Below are positions 1 to 12,002 of a DNA stretch of 64,000 nucleotides, piece by piece (the first letter of the stretch is position 1; each line of letters starts with the position of its first letter). The position numbers and the translations under genes are program-made. The notes beneath the pieces were generated by a model, which saw nothing but the letters and a program-made list of their open reading frames with translations, did no database searches and was not told where the DNA came from. The DNA is from Tretioscincus oriximinensis. Lineage: Eukaryota; Chordata; Lepidosauria; Squamata; Gymnophthalmidae. Where the stretch lies: positions 1,092,472 to 1,156,471 of the forward strand of contig JAJVDF010000297.1 of NCBI GenBank assembly GCA_022410635.1, given 5' to 3'.

Positions 1-624
1 ACCCTCACCGCATTGGATCTCGTCTCATCAATACTTTTTGTGCTGAAAAGCCCCAGTGCTTCATGCTTTCTGACTGCTAGGAAGGTGTGGCTCATCCTTG
101 AGTGTGGTGCGTGACATGGAGGATTTCTGCAGCCATGGCAAGAAAGTGCACAAAGTTCTGAGCAAGTGCACAAAGGTTCAGTGGTCAATGGGCTAAACTA
201 GTGCGCAGAGGCTACTGGTAGCTACATGATCACCGAGTGAGTTGTTTCCATGTTGCAGACTTCTCTGCACAATAAAGGAAATAAATGTGGATAGGAGGGT
301 GATTTGATAAAGCCTACTATACCATTAAAATGTGCAGCCCAGCAGTGTGTGCAGAGCCAGCCAGTGTGAGTTCTGTCTTGCACTAAGAATTTTTTTCAGC
401 AGGCCTCACAGCTCACAGGTAAGTTTGGAGCAGCACCAATCCCATGGCTTTGCAGCATTGCCTTTGTTTCTCGGCCCTTACTGCTGCCACAACTGGACCA
501 GAAGCCAGAGCTTGTAACATATACTTGGAATTATTCAGTGGCTCCTGTGTGTGGAAGATGCATTCCAATGCTTTGCTTGTTCTGATATACCATATAACTG
601 CAAAAAGGCCTTTTGAAATAACTG
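1..624. other. Unassigned sequence
   Basis: No recognisable gene, repeat or RNA is seen. Short open frames on both strands lack codon structure or family motifs and overlap one another. Confidence 0.5.
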
Positions 625-862
625 CCCCTTCGCATAATCAGCTACATAGGATGGATGTCTGGATGCCACCTCTGGGATGGAGCAACAGGCAGTACTCCTA
701 AAATACCATTTGCAAGGAGTCAAAAACAGGTGCATATTTTGAGGTCTTCTGTTCAGACTGCCCAGGTGCATCTGGTGGGCCTCTGTGTGAGACGGAATGC
801 TGGACTAGATGGGCTGTGGCCTGATCCAGTATGGCTCTTCTTATGTTCTTATGTTCATTATG
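625..862 (+). mobile_element. CR1-like LINE 3' end (family CR1-a), copy 1
   Basis: This is the 3' untranslated end of a non-LTR retrotransposon. It contains the block TGCTGGACTAGATGGGCT near 792-810 and ends in repeats of the octamer TTCTTATG at about 838-856, the kind of short tandem tail used by CR1-clade elements. The same sequence recurs on the minus strand at 5878, 19690 and 58581 and on the plus strand at 44090. The copy at 19690 continues into a coding C-terminus, so the family is a LINE rather than a free-standing SINE. The element is 5'-truncated, as CR1 copies usually are. The clade is inferred from the tail and from the coding end of the 19690 copy. Confidence 0.72.
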
Positions 863-1704
863 AATACTATATTGATGTAAGGAAATTCTGTATATGTAAC
901 AAAATATACCATTTTCTTTCACATCTTCACTTCTTTCACAATCAGTGATTGGTTCTCACTGAAATATTATCTTTTTTCCTCTTACCTCCCCTAGCCTATT
1001 TAGAACTAGGATGATGAATTATTAGCTTCTATCATTTGTCATCCTTTATCAGCATTCATAATTAACATATAGTTCCATTATCACAGGTCTGGTGTTTCTC
1101 TCTATGTGTATATGTGTGTGGTATATAAAATTAGAGTTGAAATACCTGATTGATATGCGCATCTCAATCAGGCAAGCAGCTGTTCTAAGCCAAGTAAGAG
1201 TACAATGGATAATAAACCATGCATTTGCAATCATAAAAATATCTGCTTTTCATTACAGTTGATTCCATTGCCCTTCCAACTGCATTCATTGATACAATAC
1301 AGGTGTGTGCTGCAGGGGTTACAGAAAGTAGGATTTCCTGCTCTGAATTATTTGCAATAGATTATCTCGTCCCAATTGTACTTCCATCCAACACTCGATT
1401 TTTTTCTTAATCTGTTCAGATGAAGAAAGCCAGTAGAAGAGGGAACAGGAGTTGATTATTTTAATAAATGATAGGAGTATCAGTCCTCTTCTGGAACTAA
1501 AAACAAATTTACTGAGGTTAAGGTGAAGATTCCCTTGAGTTACCTGACTCTGCTTTCTTCTTTATTGGTTTTGACTTCTGAAGATAACTTACAGCTGTAG
1601 GCTTTGCTGGTGGCCAACAAAACACAAGGAAATATCCCGTTATGCATTTGCAAAGGTTATGACTAGGGTAAAAACCAGAAGCGAAAGCAATGTGGGTCTG
1701 CACT
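863..1704. other. Unassigned AT-rich sequence
   Basis: Nothing recognisable is seen. A short TATGTGTGTGG run near 1110 is the only low-complexity feature. Confidence 0.5.
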
Positions 1705-2295
1705 GGATGCAAGTAGTTCCCTTATAATCCACAAGGGGAGTGCTTTCATCATGCGTCGTTCACAAAGCCACACATTGCCATAATGGAGTTCTCCCTCAAA
1801 ACCATCGCAGATGCAGTTTTCCCATTTGGGGCTAACTGTGCTCTGCCTCTATGTAAATGCTGCCACTGTCAATTTGGGCTCCTTGTGCTCGGAGGACCAA
1901 TGACCTGGAGGTCCTAAGGGGGGTTTCTGTGTACCACTGCTGTGCTTCCATTTTGTCCTAACTTCCAAGGAGGCAACACTGTTTTTTAAAGGATCTTTTG
2001 CGGGGTGGATTTTTCCCAGTTTTGCATAAAAGAAATCTCTGTATAATCTCTGTATTATTTTTTTCTAATTAGGGATTTATGCAAAACTCAGGCACAAAAT
2101 AAAAGGTGAAGTGGAGCACTGGAAGAGGACATTCAAAAAACAGATTGCCCAACCAATCTGGCCATTAACTCCAGGAATCAATGCGAGTCTTTTACGGACG
2201 ATAAAACGAAACCAGAAGAAAATGGCAGAGGGAATTGAATTCATTGTGCAGTTCTCAAAACTGCTTCTTTCACCTCTGTGAGAACGCAGCCTGAA
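1705..2295 (+). repeat. Dispersed repeat family E, copy 1 (DNA-transposon-like)
   Basis: About 550 bases align in order and in the same orientation with 39895-40395. Shared blocks include CCATTTTGTCCTAAC / CCATTTTGTTCTAAC, TGCAAAACTCAGGCAC, an AAACAGATT.CCCAAC block and CCATTAACTCCAG. Neither copy has a reading frame that is kept between the two. Copy 1 keeps a right end reading GTGAGAACGCAGCC. Copy 2 keeps a left end reading GGGCTGTTTCTCACAG, which is roughly its inverted counterpart. That suggests a non-autonomous DNA transposon with terminal inverted repeats, each copy having lost one end. The superfamily is not determined. Confidence 0.6.
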
Positions 2296-2448
2296 TGTTT
2301 TTCTTCTTCTTTGTTTCTGATTGATAGATTTGAGGGTGTTGATGACAGTCTCATCTGGGGGGAGGGGGGGACTTCATCTTGACTACATCTCTGGACTGCA
2401 TTTACCATTGGCACAAAGGTACATCAAAAGCACCATAGAGAGGGCATT

Positions 2449-2594
2449 GTTCTCATTTGCACTTGGCCTTATTCCCTACAATAACGGCCTGCTGTCCATA
2501 TGCCATTCTGGGCTAGCACGGGTCTTGTTGTGGTCTGTACATTCTTCCTGGAACAGAATAAGACCAAGTGTGAATCAGGCCATTATGTTCTCAT
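2449..2594. repeat. Short imperfect inverted repeat
   Basis: The left arm TTGCACTTGGCCTTATTCC (about 2458-2476) pairs imperfectly with the right arm around 2550-2574, which contains GAATAAGACCAAGTGTGAA. GTTCTCAT occurs on both sides (2449-2456 and 2587-2594) and could be a target duplication, but the ends are not symmetrical. A degenerate MITE is possible; chance is not excluded. Confidence 0.35.
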
Positions 2595-3890
2595 CTCATC
2601 TCTGTGACTTTTTTAGATTAAATGATTAATGGGAGAAGGTTGGAGGAAAACTGGTGTGCGAATAGCCCCATCTGCCTACAAACCTTGTTTTCTCTAAGGC
2701 ACTTCAAATGTTTTTTCTTTATTATGTGTGAATGCAGCCTTTGGCTCAAAATGCTCAAGACTTTATTCTGTTCCAGAAAGGTGTGTAAGGCTAACTCCCC
2801 ACAAGACTTTCAAACTGTGATAAAATCAGGATATTCTGCCGCAACTGAGCTTTCTTACCCATGTACCATCGCGATTTGAAAATTTTGTGAGGATGCAGTC
2901 TAAGACACTTTACTTAGACCCTCTTCTGGAGCAGAAAAAAGTCTTGACTATTTTGAGACCCATTTTAACCTTTCTCACTGTCGTGATGTGGAAAAAATAC
3001 CCATATACAACGGAAAAAGGGGGAAATATTAATATTAAATTATGCATAAATACTAAATAGATTCTGACTCTTAGGAATCTACTGAATCATACAGGAGTAC
3101 AACAGACATTGACTTCACAAGATAATGTAGATGTTTTAATTTTTCTCTTAACATGCTGCTGAAAAACCAACTGAAAGAAGGCACTTGAAAGAGGCTGCAC
3201 CTAGATAAGACCAAAATTATTGGGACAAAAAGCACCTCTGAGATACTTCCAAGGTGAGATTATGTACATTCGCATAAATCTGCCCCCTATCCTCATGTAG
3301 ACATTCTGTGGAAGAACAAAGTGTATGAGAGAAAACTTTCAAACATGAAGTACTGTATACTTGCTCTGTGAGGCGCCTCTGAGGCATCCCTTTTGTTATG
3401 CCTGAGAAAATTCTGTACAACCCCAGTCAAAGACAACACTGGAGTCACTCAGAATTCTTTCCTCAAACACAACTACAATTACAGAGAATGAAATGGTGAT
3501 CAGCTATACTAGCACTCCCAAGCTATGGACCAAATTATAATTATTTATAATTTATTTTTGTATTTTGCAATTTGATGGCCTACAAAAGCTTAATTTGACA
3601 TGAGAAATGCAAATTTTACATGCAAATCTAATCTGAAAAATTATACAATTTAAATGTGTTTCTTTTTTGGAAAATGTGCTAGTTGAGACTATGGAAAGTA
3701 GTAGTCAGAGCCTGCAGTATTCTGCATTAGCTTGCACCAAGCAAGTTCTCTATTCCTGAATATAATGTGGAAAAAGGCCCAATGCAGAGAAGATCTAGAA
3801 TATAGAATTTAAAAATAGTGCCAAGTAATGGTAATATACTGCATTTTAAACAAGGAGAAATGGCTAGTGTCATCAGTAAAGAGAGCTTCC
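2595..3890. other. Unassigned AT-rich sequence
   Basis: No gene, recognisable repeat or RNA is seen in this stretch, which is strongly AT-rich from about 2990 to 3660. Confidence 0.5.
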
Positions 3891-4475
3891 ACATTTATTT
3901 ATTTATGTATTTATTTATACTTATACCCCGTCACATACCCAAAGGTCTCAGGGCGGCCAAAACAGTAAAACAACACTACAAAATTAAACAGTATAAAACA
4001 ATATTTAAAAGTGGGTACAGAGATGACATTTCTTCAGCCAAAGGCCAGGTAAAAGAGGTGTGTCTTCAAGGACCTTCTAAAAGAATACAATGATGATGAC
4101 AGATGCACCTCGAGGGGGAGACTATTCCAAAGACAAGGGGCAACCAACGAGAAGGCTCTAGCCCGGGTTCCCACTCCACTGGCTGTTGAAAGGAGTGGTA
4201 CAGGTTGGTATGGGTGAAGGTGTTCCTTTAGATATTTGAGACCCAAGTTATTTAGGGCCTTGTAAGTTAAAGTCAAACCTTGAATTGGGCTCGATAGCGG
4301 ATGGGCAGTTGGTGCAGCTCTTTCAAGACCAGTGTGATGTGTGTCCGGCCAGCTATCCCTGTCAGGAGTCTAGCTACTGCATTCTGCACCAGCTATAGCT
4401 TCCAAACTGTTTTCAAGGGCAGCCCCATATAGAACACATTACAATCCAGACCATGGATTACTGTGGCTAGAACAT
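3891..4475 (-). mobile_element. L2-clade LINE 3' end, antisense
   Basis: Read on the minus strand this is the end of an L2-type reverse transcriptase ORF, a short 3' untranslated region and an AAAT-type tail. The tail appears on the plus strand as the TTTATTTATTTATG run at 3896-3920. The same end is found in sense at 34545-35052, including the string before the tail that reads (in sense) GAGACCTT.GGGTAT. The 5' limit near 4475 is a truncation, normal for L2 copies. It is the best preserved antisense L2 in the window. Confidence 0.85.
4034..4276 (-). pseudogene. L2 reverse transcriptase C-terminus, fragment
   Basis: An open frame of 80 residues begins with LTYKALNNLG after two residues, continues with KYLKEHLHPYQP, and holds GTRARAFSLVAPCLWNSLPL in the middle and FRRSLKTHLFYLAFG at the end. 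The LWNSLP core followed by SFRRSLKTHLF is characteristic of the L2/CR1-group C-terminal tail. The polymerase core and the endonuclease are absent because the copy is 5'-truncated. Compared with the sense copy at 34545 it lacks a short stretch between YQP and GTRARAF. It is a dead retrotransposon remnant, not a cellular gene. Confidence 0.85.
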
Positions 4476-4544
4476 GACATGGTTTGCCTCACAATGTGTT
4501 TGCAATCTACCCCCACATATCTTAAGCTTCCATACTGTTTTGCC

Positions 4545-4690
4545 ACATTGCTTAGCAATCTGATGAGCCCCATAATCCCCGGCATTCTCTACAATTCCCA
4601 AGCATTCTCTTTGAGCCAAGAGCCAATTAATTTTTACATGTTGCCTCCACATCTCGCAAGATTTCCCAAGTTCACATTGCTGAATGTCCC
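4545..4690 (+). repeat. Dispersed repeat family C, copy 1
   Basis: The core CTACAATTCCCAAGCATTCT, then GAGCCAAGAGCCAAT, recurs in the same orientation at 49735-49870 (CTATAATTCCTAGAATTCCC, GAGAGCCAAAGAAC) and in reverse at 23150-23240 (AGAATGCTGGGAATTGTAG). It is diverged and the ends are not defined. The ACAATTCCCAGCATTCT type of core is common in old vertebrate repeats; I cannot name the family. Confidence 0.5.
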
Positions 4691-5877
4691 CAAGAAGCTT
4701 CGATTTGGATTTTACAAAATGCCTGGTGCTGAGTCGCACATAGCTAGAAATTCCATGACAATGGACTTTTTTAATGACTGGATAGTTGTATATGCGTGAC
4801 CTCTTGGAACGCATTGAAGGTAATGTTGCTACTAACTCCGTAGAATCTTGACTAATCTTTGAAGTCAAGACAAGTGAGAGAGCATTTATTCAAAATCTAT
4901 TCACTACTTAGCATTCCCAATAAAGGGGTATTAACCGTTTTTACAGGATTCTTTATCTCATAGAAAATATGCACTGTATAATGAAAATGCATAAAGTAAC
5001 TATAGTTATCTGTTCTCTGCAAATATCATGTATAGGCTATTTTCAAACATCAATTTTCAACAGCAGTGCCTTATCTGTAAAATAACTGGTATTACTAGGG
5101 TAGATATCAGACCCCCCAAAATCACAGCCTATTTGCATTTAGCTAATATTCCTCAGCAAATTCACTTAGGTGGGGGTGGGGAAACCCTACCTGTTGTTGT
5201 AACATAGTTCTGATTCAAATATAAAGCTGCCCGGGTCATAGTCCCCAGATAATGAACTGCATTGAACAAGGATTATTTCATTGTTGGCTGCTTTATCTCA
5301 AACTACCCAGACGCTGTGAAAACAATTTGCATTTCAAAACAAGGATTTGCTCCATTTGGCTTGAGAACACCTGCTTTTCATAAGCAGCAAATAACATAAG
5401 CACAAATTTACATCAAATAAAAGAAAGGAACCAGATTTCCAGTTTTCTGCTATGTTTGGAATATGCCAGAAATTAAAAGAGAGTGAAAAAAAAGCATGTC
5501 CCATCCCCTCAGTCAGCAAATGGCCAGATCGTTAGTAAAACATAGTAATTCCAAGAAACAAATTCCTAGAAAAAAGTGTTCATATGGAGCTGGGTACAGC
5601 ATGTGAGACATGATGGAGTTCCCTTAGTTCTTTCATTTCTTTGAAATGCTGCATGTATGAAAGTTATGAAAATCCAATATTGCAGAGACAATTTTCTTTG
5701 TAATTGGGCATTATGATGCACTTTTAATAACAATCTTAATGTCTTAAAATGTTTATACACTACTTTACAGTCCTCCAATAGAAACACAATAACCAAAATA
5801 AATGCCTAATGCTAGAACAGGAAAAGAAATTACTTGAGATATGTCAGACTGCAGGTCATTCAAGCATGAACTACAGT
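4691..5877. other. Unassigned sequence
   Basis: Nothing recognisable is seen. The two overlapping antiparallel open frames at 4467-4868 run partly through the L2 and family C remnants and show no protein motif. Confidence 0.45.
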
Positions 5878-6030
5878 ATGTAAGAATAACAGCCAGAGCC
5901 CAGCTAATTCAGCATTCTGTCTCACACAATGGCCACCAATTGCTTCTCGATATTCCCAAGCAGCAGAAGGCAAAATCTTCATCCATTTTCAACCTGCTGG
6001 AAATGGCTTTCCAGATAGTATAGCAAGCAT
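5878..6030 (-). mobile_element. CR1-like LINE 3' end (family CR1-a), copy 2
   Basis: The antisense blocks CAGCATTCTGTCTCACACA and GGCCACCAATTGC match the 19690 copy base for base over long stretches, followed by the GCAGAAGGCAAAATCTTCA region. The tail octamers are degraded (TATGTAAGAATAACAGCC at 5878). Only the last 150 bases of the element remain. Confidence 0.65.
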
Positions 6031-6084
6031 TATAAGCTATGCCTGGTGAAGTCTTCTCTTCTAAAGCAATTAAAGGTGCAAAGC

Positions 6085-6350
6085 TATATCCTTTCTTCCA
6101 TCTCCCTGCTTCTTTCATTCTTTCTTCCTTCCCTTCCTGTCTTCCTTTCTCCCGGCCACTCACTTTCTCTTTATAATAAGAATAATTAATAATAATTAAT
6201 GAAAGAAAAACAAGAAACAAAAAACCAGTGATAAAGAAAACAAACTAACATGAAACATGGACTAATAAATAAACAGAAATAAAGAAAAACAGACTAACAA
6301 TACATGAAACATGAGAACACCCAACACACACACACACACACACCAGGATA
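6085..6350. repeat. Pyrimidine tract and A-rich low-complexity block with CA repeat
   Basis: A TTCC-rich tract (about 6090-6165) is followed by an A-rich stretch in which ACATGAAACATG occurs twice (about 6250 and 6302), and then a CA dinucleotide run at about 6326-6343. This is simple sequence with no coding signal. Confidence 0.8.
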
Positions 6351-8669
6351 CATAGATGGTATTGGGAAGAGTCTATATTGTAAGTATTTATATCGAGTTT
6401 CTTTGTGTAAACAGCATCAAAACCTGGACCAGAAAAATATTGTCAGATGTAAATAAAGCAAAAGCAATAAACTTAGACCATCTCTCTGTCTAGGAACTCT
6501 TGATTTGAATTACCAACATATGAAGCCTTTTTTCCTGAAAATAATCACACCTCAAAAATTCTATCATATACTCCCACAGGAAATGACATCTTGACTGATG
6601 TCATTTTTGGTTCCTGGTTTTGAAAAAGCCATTTGGAGGGAGGTTGGGGCCAGAAGTGACATGCCAGAAAAGTCATGGATCACTTTGTCCTTATCAATGG
6701 GTCATAACTCAAAAAATACTGGAAGCCACTGAGATAGAGGGCTTTGGGCACAGCTTTGCCAGCTAAGATGTGGACACCATGAGCAGCAGAAAGAGAAATA
6801 CCTAGAGCAGAGCAATGGCAGCAGCGACCAATGAAACAGTGATCAGCTGTGACCTAAGTGCATGTTTTCTCCCCAACACCCCAACAGATTGGGCACACCT
6901 GTTAAAGGTTCTATGAGCCCACATTCAAATATTATGCAGATCCACATCTTCATTTATTGTCTTTTTCCCCCAGGTATTGCTAACTCTTTTTGCAGGTGGG
7001 AGGATATGATGATGACAAGAGCAGATGAATATCACTTGGGCAACATGAAGGTTTCTCAAGATTAGAATTTATGTTATTCCTACTGGCAAAGTTCTGGTCA
7101 GTGGTTTTTAAAGGATGCTAAGAACATTTGACACACATTTTGGGGCTGCAGTGTTGAAGAATAAGAGACAACTCTTTATAAAAGAAAGGTCAGAGAATCC
7201 TGGCAACTGAACAACAGCTCCTTTGTAGCGTGCACTTCTGATACCACTAACCTGCCTGCTCTTCACCAGGCCATCTGCTTAATTAGGGTATTTTTTATCT
7301 TCCCCAGAGAGCTGCTCAAAGGCTTAACTGAAAAGCCTTGCCTAGATGGAAAGTGTGGCATGAATGCAAAATCTTTATTATTTTCTCATTATTAAAGCAA
7401 CAAAACACAAGGGAGTCTGCCAATATTCCTAGTCATCAGGGTAATGAAATCATTAGCTTGGACAGTTAGAGTGAACTGCAAGGCACTTGGCTCACTCTGA
7501 TATTATATGCTGTTGATCAGAGTTTATAAAACTACTTGATCAGGACATTTGCTTTCATGGCTTACAAATGAATGAAAGAAATATTCCCTCTTCTCCGGGC
7601 AACTGCTGTTCCATAAACGTGCATACATCTGCCAGTTTTTCTCCAGGGATTCCTAATATTATATGTAAAGCAGCTTGGGCATGCCCACATTTTTCAGGGG
7701 TGTGAATTTTTTAGGAATTNCAAAAGAGATGGGCTTGTCTTAAGATGTGGAATAGCATAGATTCTTCCTCCCCACACACTTTTTAAATTTATCTCCTTCA
7801 CGAACATGTAGCCTGTGTTTTGTTCTTACNTTTTTTTAAGGGACTAATAAATATAAAAACCTAAAATAATATAAATATAAATAATAAACAGTTCCTTTGT
7901 CTAAAGCAGGAAATTGGTGNGCTTACCTAAAACCTACAGAAGCATCAAAATTCATCTCTAGAAGACCCCATACAATACATGCTTATGGTAATCTACAGTG
8001 TTCTACCTGTGGCAGGGCAATCCATTCTCCATGGACCATAGTGGACTTGTGTACCTAGGCTAGGGTTCCCATGCAAAATCCATGATAGAACTTTGGACCG
8101 TCAATGGTTATAGAATAGATGATTTTTCATCAGGTGCAGCTTTTAATGCCTGCTGTACCTGGATGTGTACACTCATCTCTTTATTGCACTCATTAAAGTT
8201 TCAAAACTCTATCATGACTTTATGTGGGATCCCTGTCCAAGGCTTAGGGACATGTAGTGTTGGGGTAAGATTTGGTGATTTACTTTGGCACAAAACAAAA
8301 ATTCAAACTCCAGCCCTTTGTTCCAGACCATGGAACACAACATTTTTCTACCCTGTTCATAGCGCAATCAGGAAATCTTGGGCACAAGTCTAAGAGCTTT
8401 TCAGTAGTTGACCCGCAATAAACACTGTTTTTCCTTGAATAAACAATTGCTCAGAACTTCAGGCATCATTCTGAAGAACCTTCATATTCTCACGACTGTA
8501 TGCGTGTGCACAAATTAGATGTGAGAATGCAGCAGTTGTTTCCATTGGCTGTTGCAAGTAAAAAAAAAAATTCTTGGACTGCACTGTGACAAGATCAATG
8601 AATGATGTTACGGAACTGGGGCACTGACACAGTAGCACAAACAAAGACATATACTGGATCCATGAATGG
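6351..8669. other. Unassigned sequence, possibly unique
   Basis: No repeat family or gene is recognised. A perfect 10-bp hairpin, AAATGACATC with GATGTCATTT, lies at 6581-6606 and carries CRE-like half sites. The part at 7250-7600 has little simple sequence and could be conserved noncoding DNA, but this is only an impression. Isolated N bases occur at 7720, 7830 and 7920. Confidence 0.4.
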
Positions 8670-8675
8670 TTATAT

Positions 8676-9593
8676 GTGCTTACTAAGGAAATGGTTGGGA
8701 TTAGAACACTTCTTTCCGAGTGCCTTGAACTCTTGACTATTTTAATAAAAGTTAATAAAACTCAAGACTCTCTAAAACACCACCCCGAAAAACCCTTACT
8801 GGAGAACCCACCAATACAATGTAAAGGTGAAACAACAAACCAGGGAGAAATCATAAATACAAAGCGAATAAACAAAAAATCCCAGAACAAGATCAAGAAA
8901 AGCAAAAATGCAAAAAATGTAAGGAAATCAAAAGTCACAAATTCCATGGATTTCAGGAAACTTTTCAAATTATTGGACAAGAGTGAAAATTCAAAACCTA
9001 ATAATGTTAAGGAAGTACCCAAACAAGACCTTGCAAAATTACCAACAAATACTGAATATAACAAAGACCTGCATTCTGGAACCAATAAAACTACAATAGA
9101 CCTCACATTACCTCAAATATCCAATGAGAGTGAAAAGAATCAACGGAAAGAACCAGTGCATACACCTATCAAAACCCGGACAACAACAGGTGCAATAAGG
9201 GATGCAAAGCCAACAGCACTACACTGGAATCTAGTTCTATCTCCCCTGAAGCTAGCTCTTTTGTACTATCCCAAACCAACAAGCTTCCTAGATCAACAAG
9301 GGCGTAAAAACCATCTCGCCAGACTTTTAAATGGTTCTTTTCGGAACATGCGTATCATAGATGATATTGTGAGAATAGACTATCTACCGGGTAATCAACA
9401 ACAAGTTCGTGTAATCATTACTTTCCAAAATAAGGCTGCAGTAACACAGTTCCTTGAGCATGGAAATGAACTCAGATGCCGAGGGTTAAGGATAATAAGA
9501 ATTTTTGACAATCAAGCCCCGGCAAGATCCTTAATAAGACACAAAGAAATTGATACACAAAAAAGTGGTGTTAGTAACACAAACTGCCCATAG
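8676..9593 (+). pseudogene. LINE ORF1-like protein, 305 residues
   Basis: The frame is uninterrupted for 305 codons, long for this otherwise decayed element. The first half (residues about 20-170) is rich in Lys, Asn and Thr with no clear fold. The second half (about 185-285) has a globular look: PLKLALLYYP, then RIIDDIVRIDYLPG and VRVIITFQNKAAVTQFL, then RCRGLRIIRIF. The alternation of short hydrophobic strands and helices resembles an RRM-like RNA-binding fold, which ORF1 proteins of several LINE clades use to coat their RNA. That assignment is inference from pattern only. The first Met is the start of the open frame and may not be the original start, since the 5' end of the element is not identified. 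It lies about 480 bases upstream of the endonuclease. Confidence 0.6.
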
Positions 9594-10074
9594 CAACTTT
9601 CTGATAGTCCCTTACAAGAAGAAGATTTCAATCGGAGGAAGAAAATGCCCTGTTGAACTCTTTTGCAGCTCTACCACACAGAGACCAAAGTAACATACTA
9701 CAGCGATTGGACAACCTCAGGAAGATGCTGTTAAGTATACAAGGCCTACTACCCAACTACAGAAATGGTATCTAAGGATAGAATAACTAAGATAAAGAGT
9801 AAACAGGTTACGTCGGGAACTAACAACAAAAGATGGTTAGATATGAGATTCCTTGAAGACCACGAATTTGGGGATCCATTAGAAAGCTACAGACCATCAC
9901 AAGAAGTCCCTAAAAAAATCCTTACCTCTGATATATGTCAGCAGACCCTCAACAAGTACATATAGGATAGAAATATTAAGTTCACAGATGATTACAATAG
10001 AAATAACAAAGGTACCATCTAAAGAAGCTAAAAACAGTACTAATAAATTAAGTCCATCATGACTGTATCAGCCA

Positions 10075-10845
10075 AAAAGATCTGATCTATTTCTCCTTTC
10101 CTGGAACATTGCTGGGTGGTATACTAAAAGGACAAACCCAGTATTCATGGAGTACATTTCAAAATTTGATATTCTATTTCTTCAAGAGACGTGGGCCACA
10201 GGTGACATCTTTCTAAATTGCTTTGCTGCTTACCCATTGGCTGGTCTTCCTAATACTAAAGGGGGCAGGCCCAAAGGTGGCCTCTGTATCCAAATAGGTG
10301 TGAAAGTGAATGCTACTATAGTGATGCTGGAATCATTAGGTCACTTAGCTCAATCACTGTTATTAAAATGCAAACAACAGNAATATTTANTAATCAATGT
10401 ATACTTACCTACAGACCGAAAGAGACAACTGGTGAACGCAACTTGGTCCAGGATGGAAGAGTTCACCAATTATTTAATGATGAAATACCCAGAAGCCCAC
10501 ATGGTAATGGCGGGCGACCTAAATGCCAGACGGAATCCAAAGATAATGTGCTTTATTCTTCTTTTCACTTAACACCTCCAGATGTGGATAAGCCTTACTT
10601 GGTACCTCAAAGGAGATCTAAGGAAAAAGGGTGCAATTTTGCAGGTCTCTGCTTTGCAAACATGATTTCTAAGCTAAACATTAATTGGCCAACTGGATGG
10701 AGACAAAAATGGGGAATTTACATTCATCTCCAGCCAAGGAGCATCAGTGATAGACTATATCTCAGTATCATATAACCTATTACATAAGGTAAAAATATCT
10801 CAAAGTGGAAGAGCAAATAGATAGTGATCATCTCCCCTTATGTAT
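10075..10845 (+). pseudogene. LINE apurinic/apyrimidinic-type endonuclease, broken
   Basis: The family nicks target DNA to prime reverse transcription. The expected catalytic landmarks occur in order: LSWNIAGW (Asn, near 10100), FLQETWA (Glu, near 10180), the GGRPKGGLCI loop (near 10263), INVYLP (Tyr, near 10393), MAGDLNAR (Asp and Asn, near 10507) and SDHLPL (His, near 10826). The middle part from 10147 is open for 141 codons with two N-containing codons. A frame change follows GDLNAR, and SDHLPL lies in yet another frame after stops, so no functional enzyme can be made. Confidence 0.8.
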
Positions 10846-11317
10846 ATAACTAAGCAGAAAAATAATCAAGACAGCAAACCTATTGGAGAGGTTGAGCTGA
10901 GATTTTCTCACCTTAGATGAACAAATCCCATAAGGGAATCAATATCTAGTAAACTATATTCTCCTGAACTCAACTCCCTACGAGACAGAATAATCAGGTC
11001 TACAAAGCCAGAGACCGCAATAGACAGATATGAGGACATAAAATCCTTAAAGCTCAGCTCACACTGTGTCAAACCCATGAAGGAAAACAAACNCAATATA
11101 TCAAAAAGCTGGTTTGATAATGAATGTGTGAAACTGAAGAGCACCTTACTAAAAACCTATACAAACTATAGACAAAAAAAANNNNNANTNCCNNNCCCCA
11201 GAATGGATCAAACTGAAAAGACAATATAAAGCACTAATCAAAAGAAAAACAAAGACAACATCAAAATTAGACACAGTGCAATCTAAGTTCTGTAGATCAT
11301 TGCTGTGTTCCCAATAC

Positions 11318-12002
11318 GGCTATTCTATTGGAGCTAGGACGGACCAAAATTGAGTCACATATCGGGATTTTAAAATTTTCCTACTGGTTGAAGTTGATTT
11401 TTTGCCCAATAGGCTTGGCTCTTCTAACTTTAAAGGACAATCATAACTCCACTCAGAAAACTGCAATTCTAGAAAAGCTGAGCAACCTGGGTTTGTCATC
11501 CCAGTTGCTGATACCTTTAGGTCACGAGCAAGAAAAACTGGTAATCAAGCAGCGCATCTGGGACCTAGATCTACAAACACAACTAGAAAAACTGGATAGA
11601 ATGCCAGTTATAAAAGAAGGGATGAGACCATTAAAACAGCTGATTATATTTCTAAATTAACCATCTCAAAGCACAGAAAATCATTCACCCTTGCCAGATT
11701 TAACATCCTACCATCTGCGCTGCTAAATGGCAGATATGAGGGTATACCCTACAATGAAAGAATCTGCCCGTGCGGATTCCAATGAAGTTGAGACTGCAAC
11801 TCATGTTCTCCTTCATTGTGGGATGTATCTAGAACTCAGGAGGGAAATGATTCACCCCATAATTCTTTCCTCTTCAGGAAGAAATGATAACCAGAACCTG
11901 AAAATATTAGTGGAGGACACAAACAATTCAATTACTGCTGTGGTGGCCAAGTACTGTCTCCTGGCAATGAAGATTAGGAAAAAAAATCTTTTAAATTTTT
12001 AA
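11318..12002 (+). pseudogene. LINE ORF2 C-terminal domain with Cys/His cluster, broken
   Basis: The first part (11328-11660) reads ELGRTKIESHIGILKFSYWL and then LALLTL, the thumb/connection-like region that follows reverse transcriptase in this type of LINE. The second part has the cluster ICPCGF in one frame (near 11762-11780) and ETATHVLLHC in another (near 11790-11820). Together they give a C-x-C-x(n)-H-x(4)-C pattern interrupted by a frameshift at about 11781-11790. The end MKIRKKNLLNF is followed by a stop at 12000. The segment starts directly at the internal deletion that removed the polymerase core. Confidence 0.7.

Noticed and set aside
3041..3060. Possible promoter or TATA signals in AT-rich stretches
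   Set aside because: TATA-like words are expected by chance at this base composition and no transcription unit follows.
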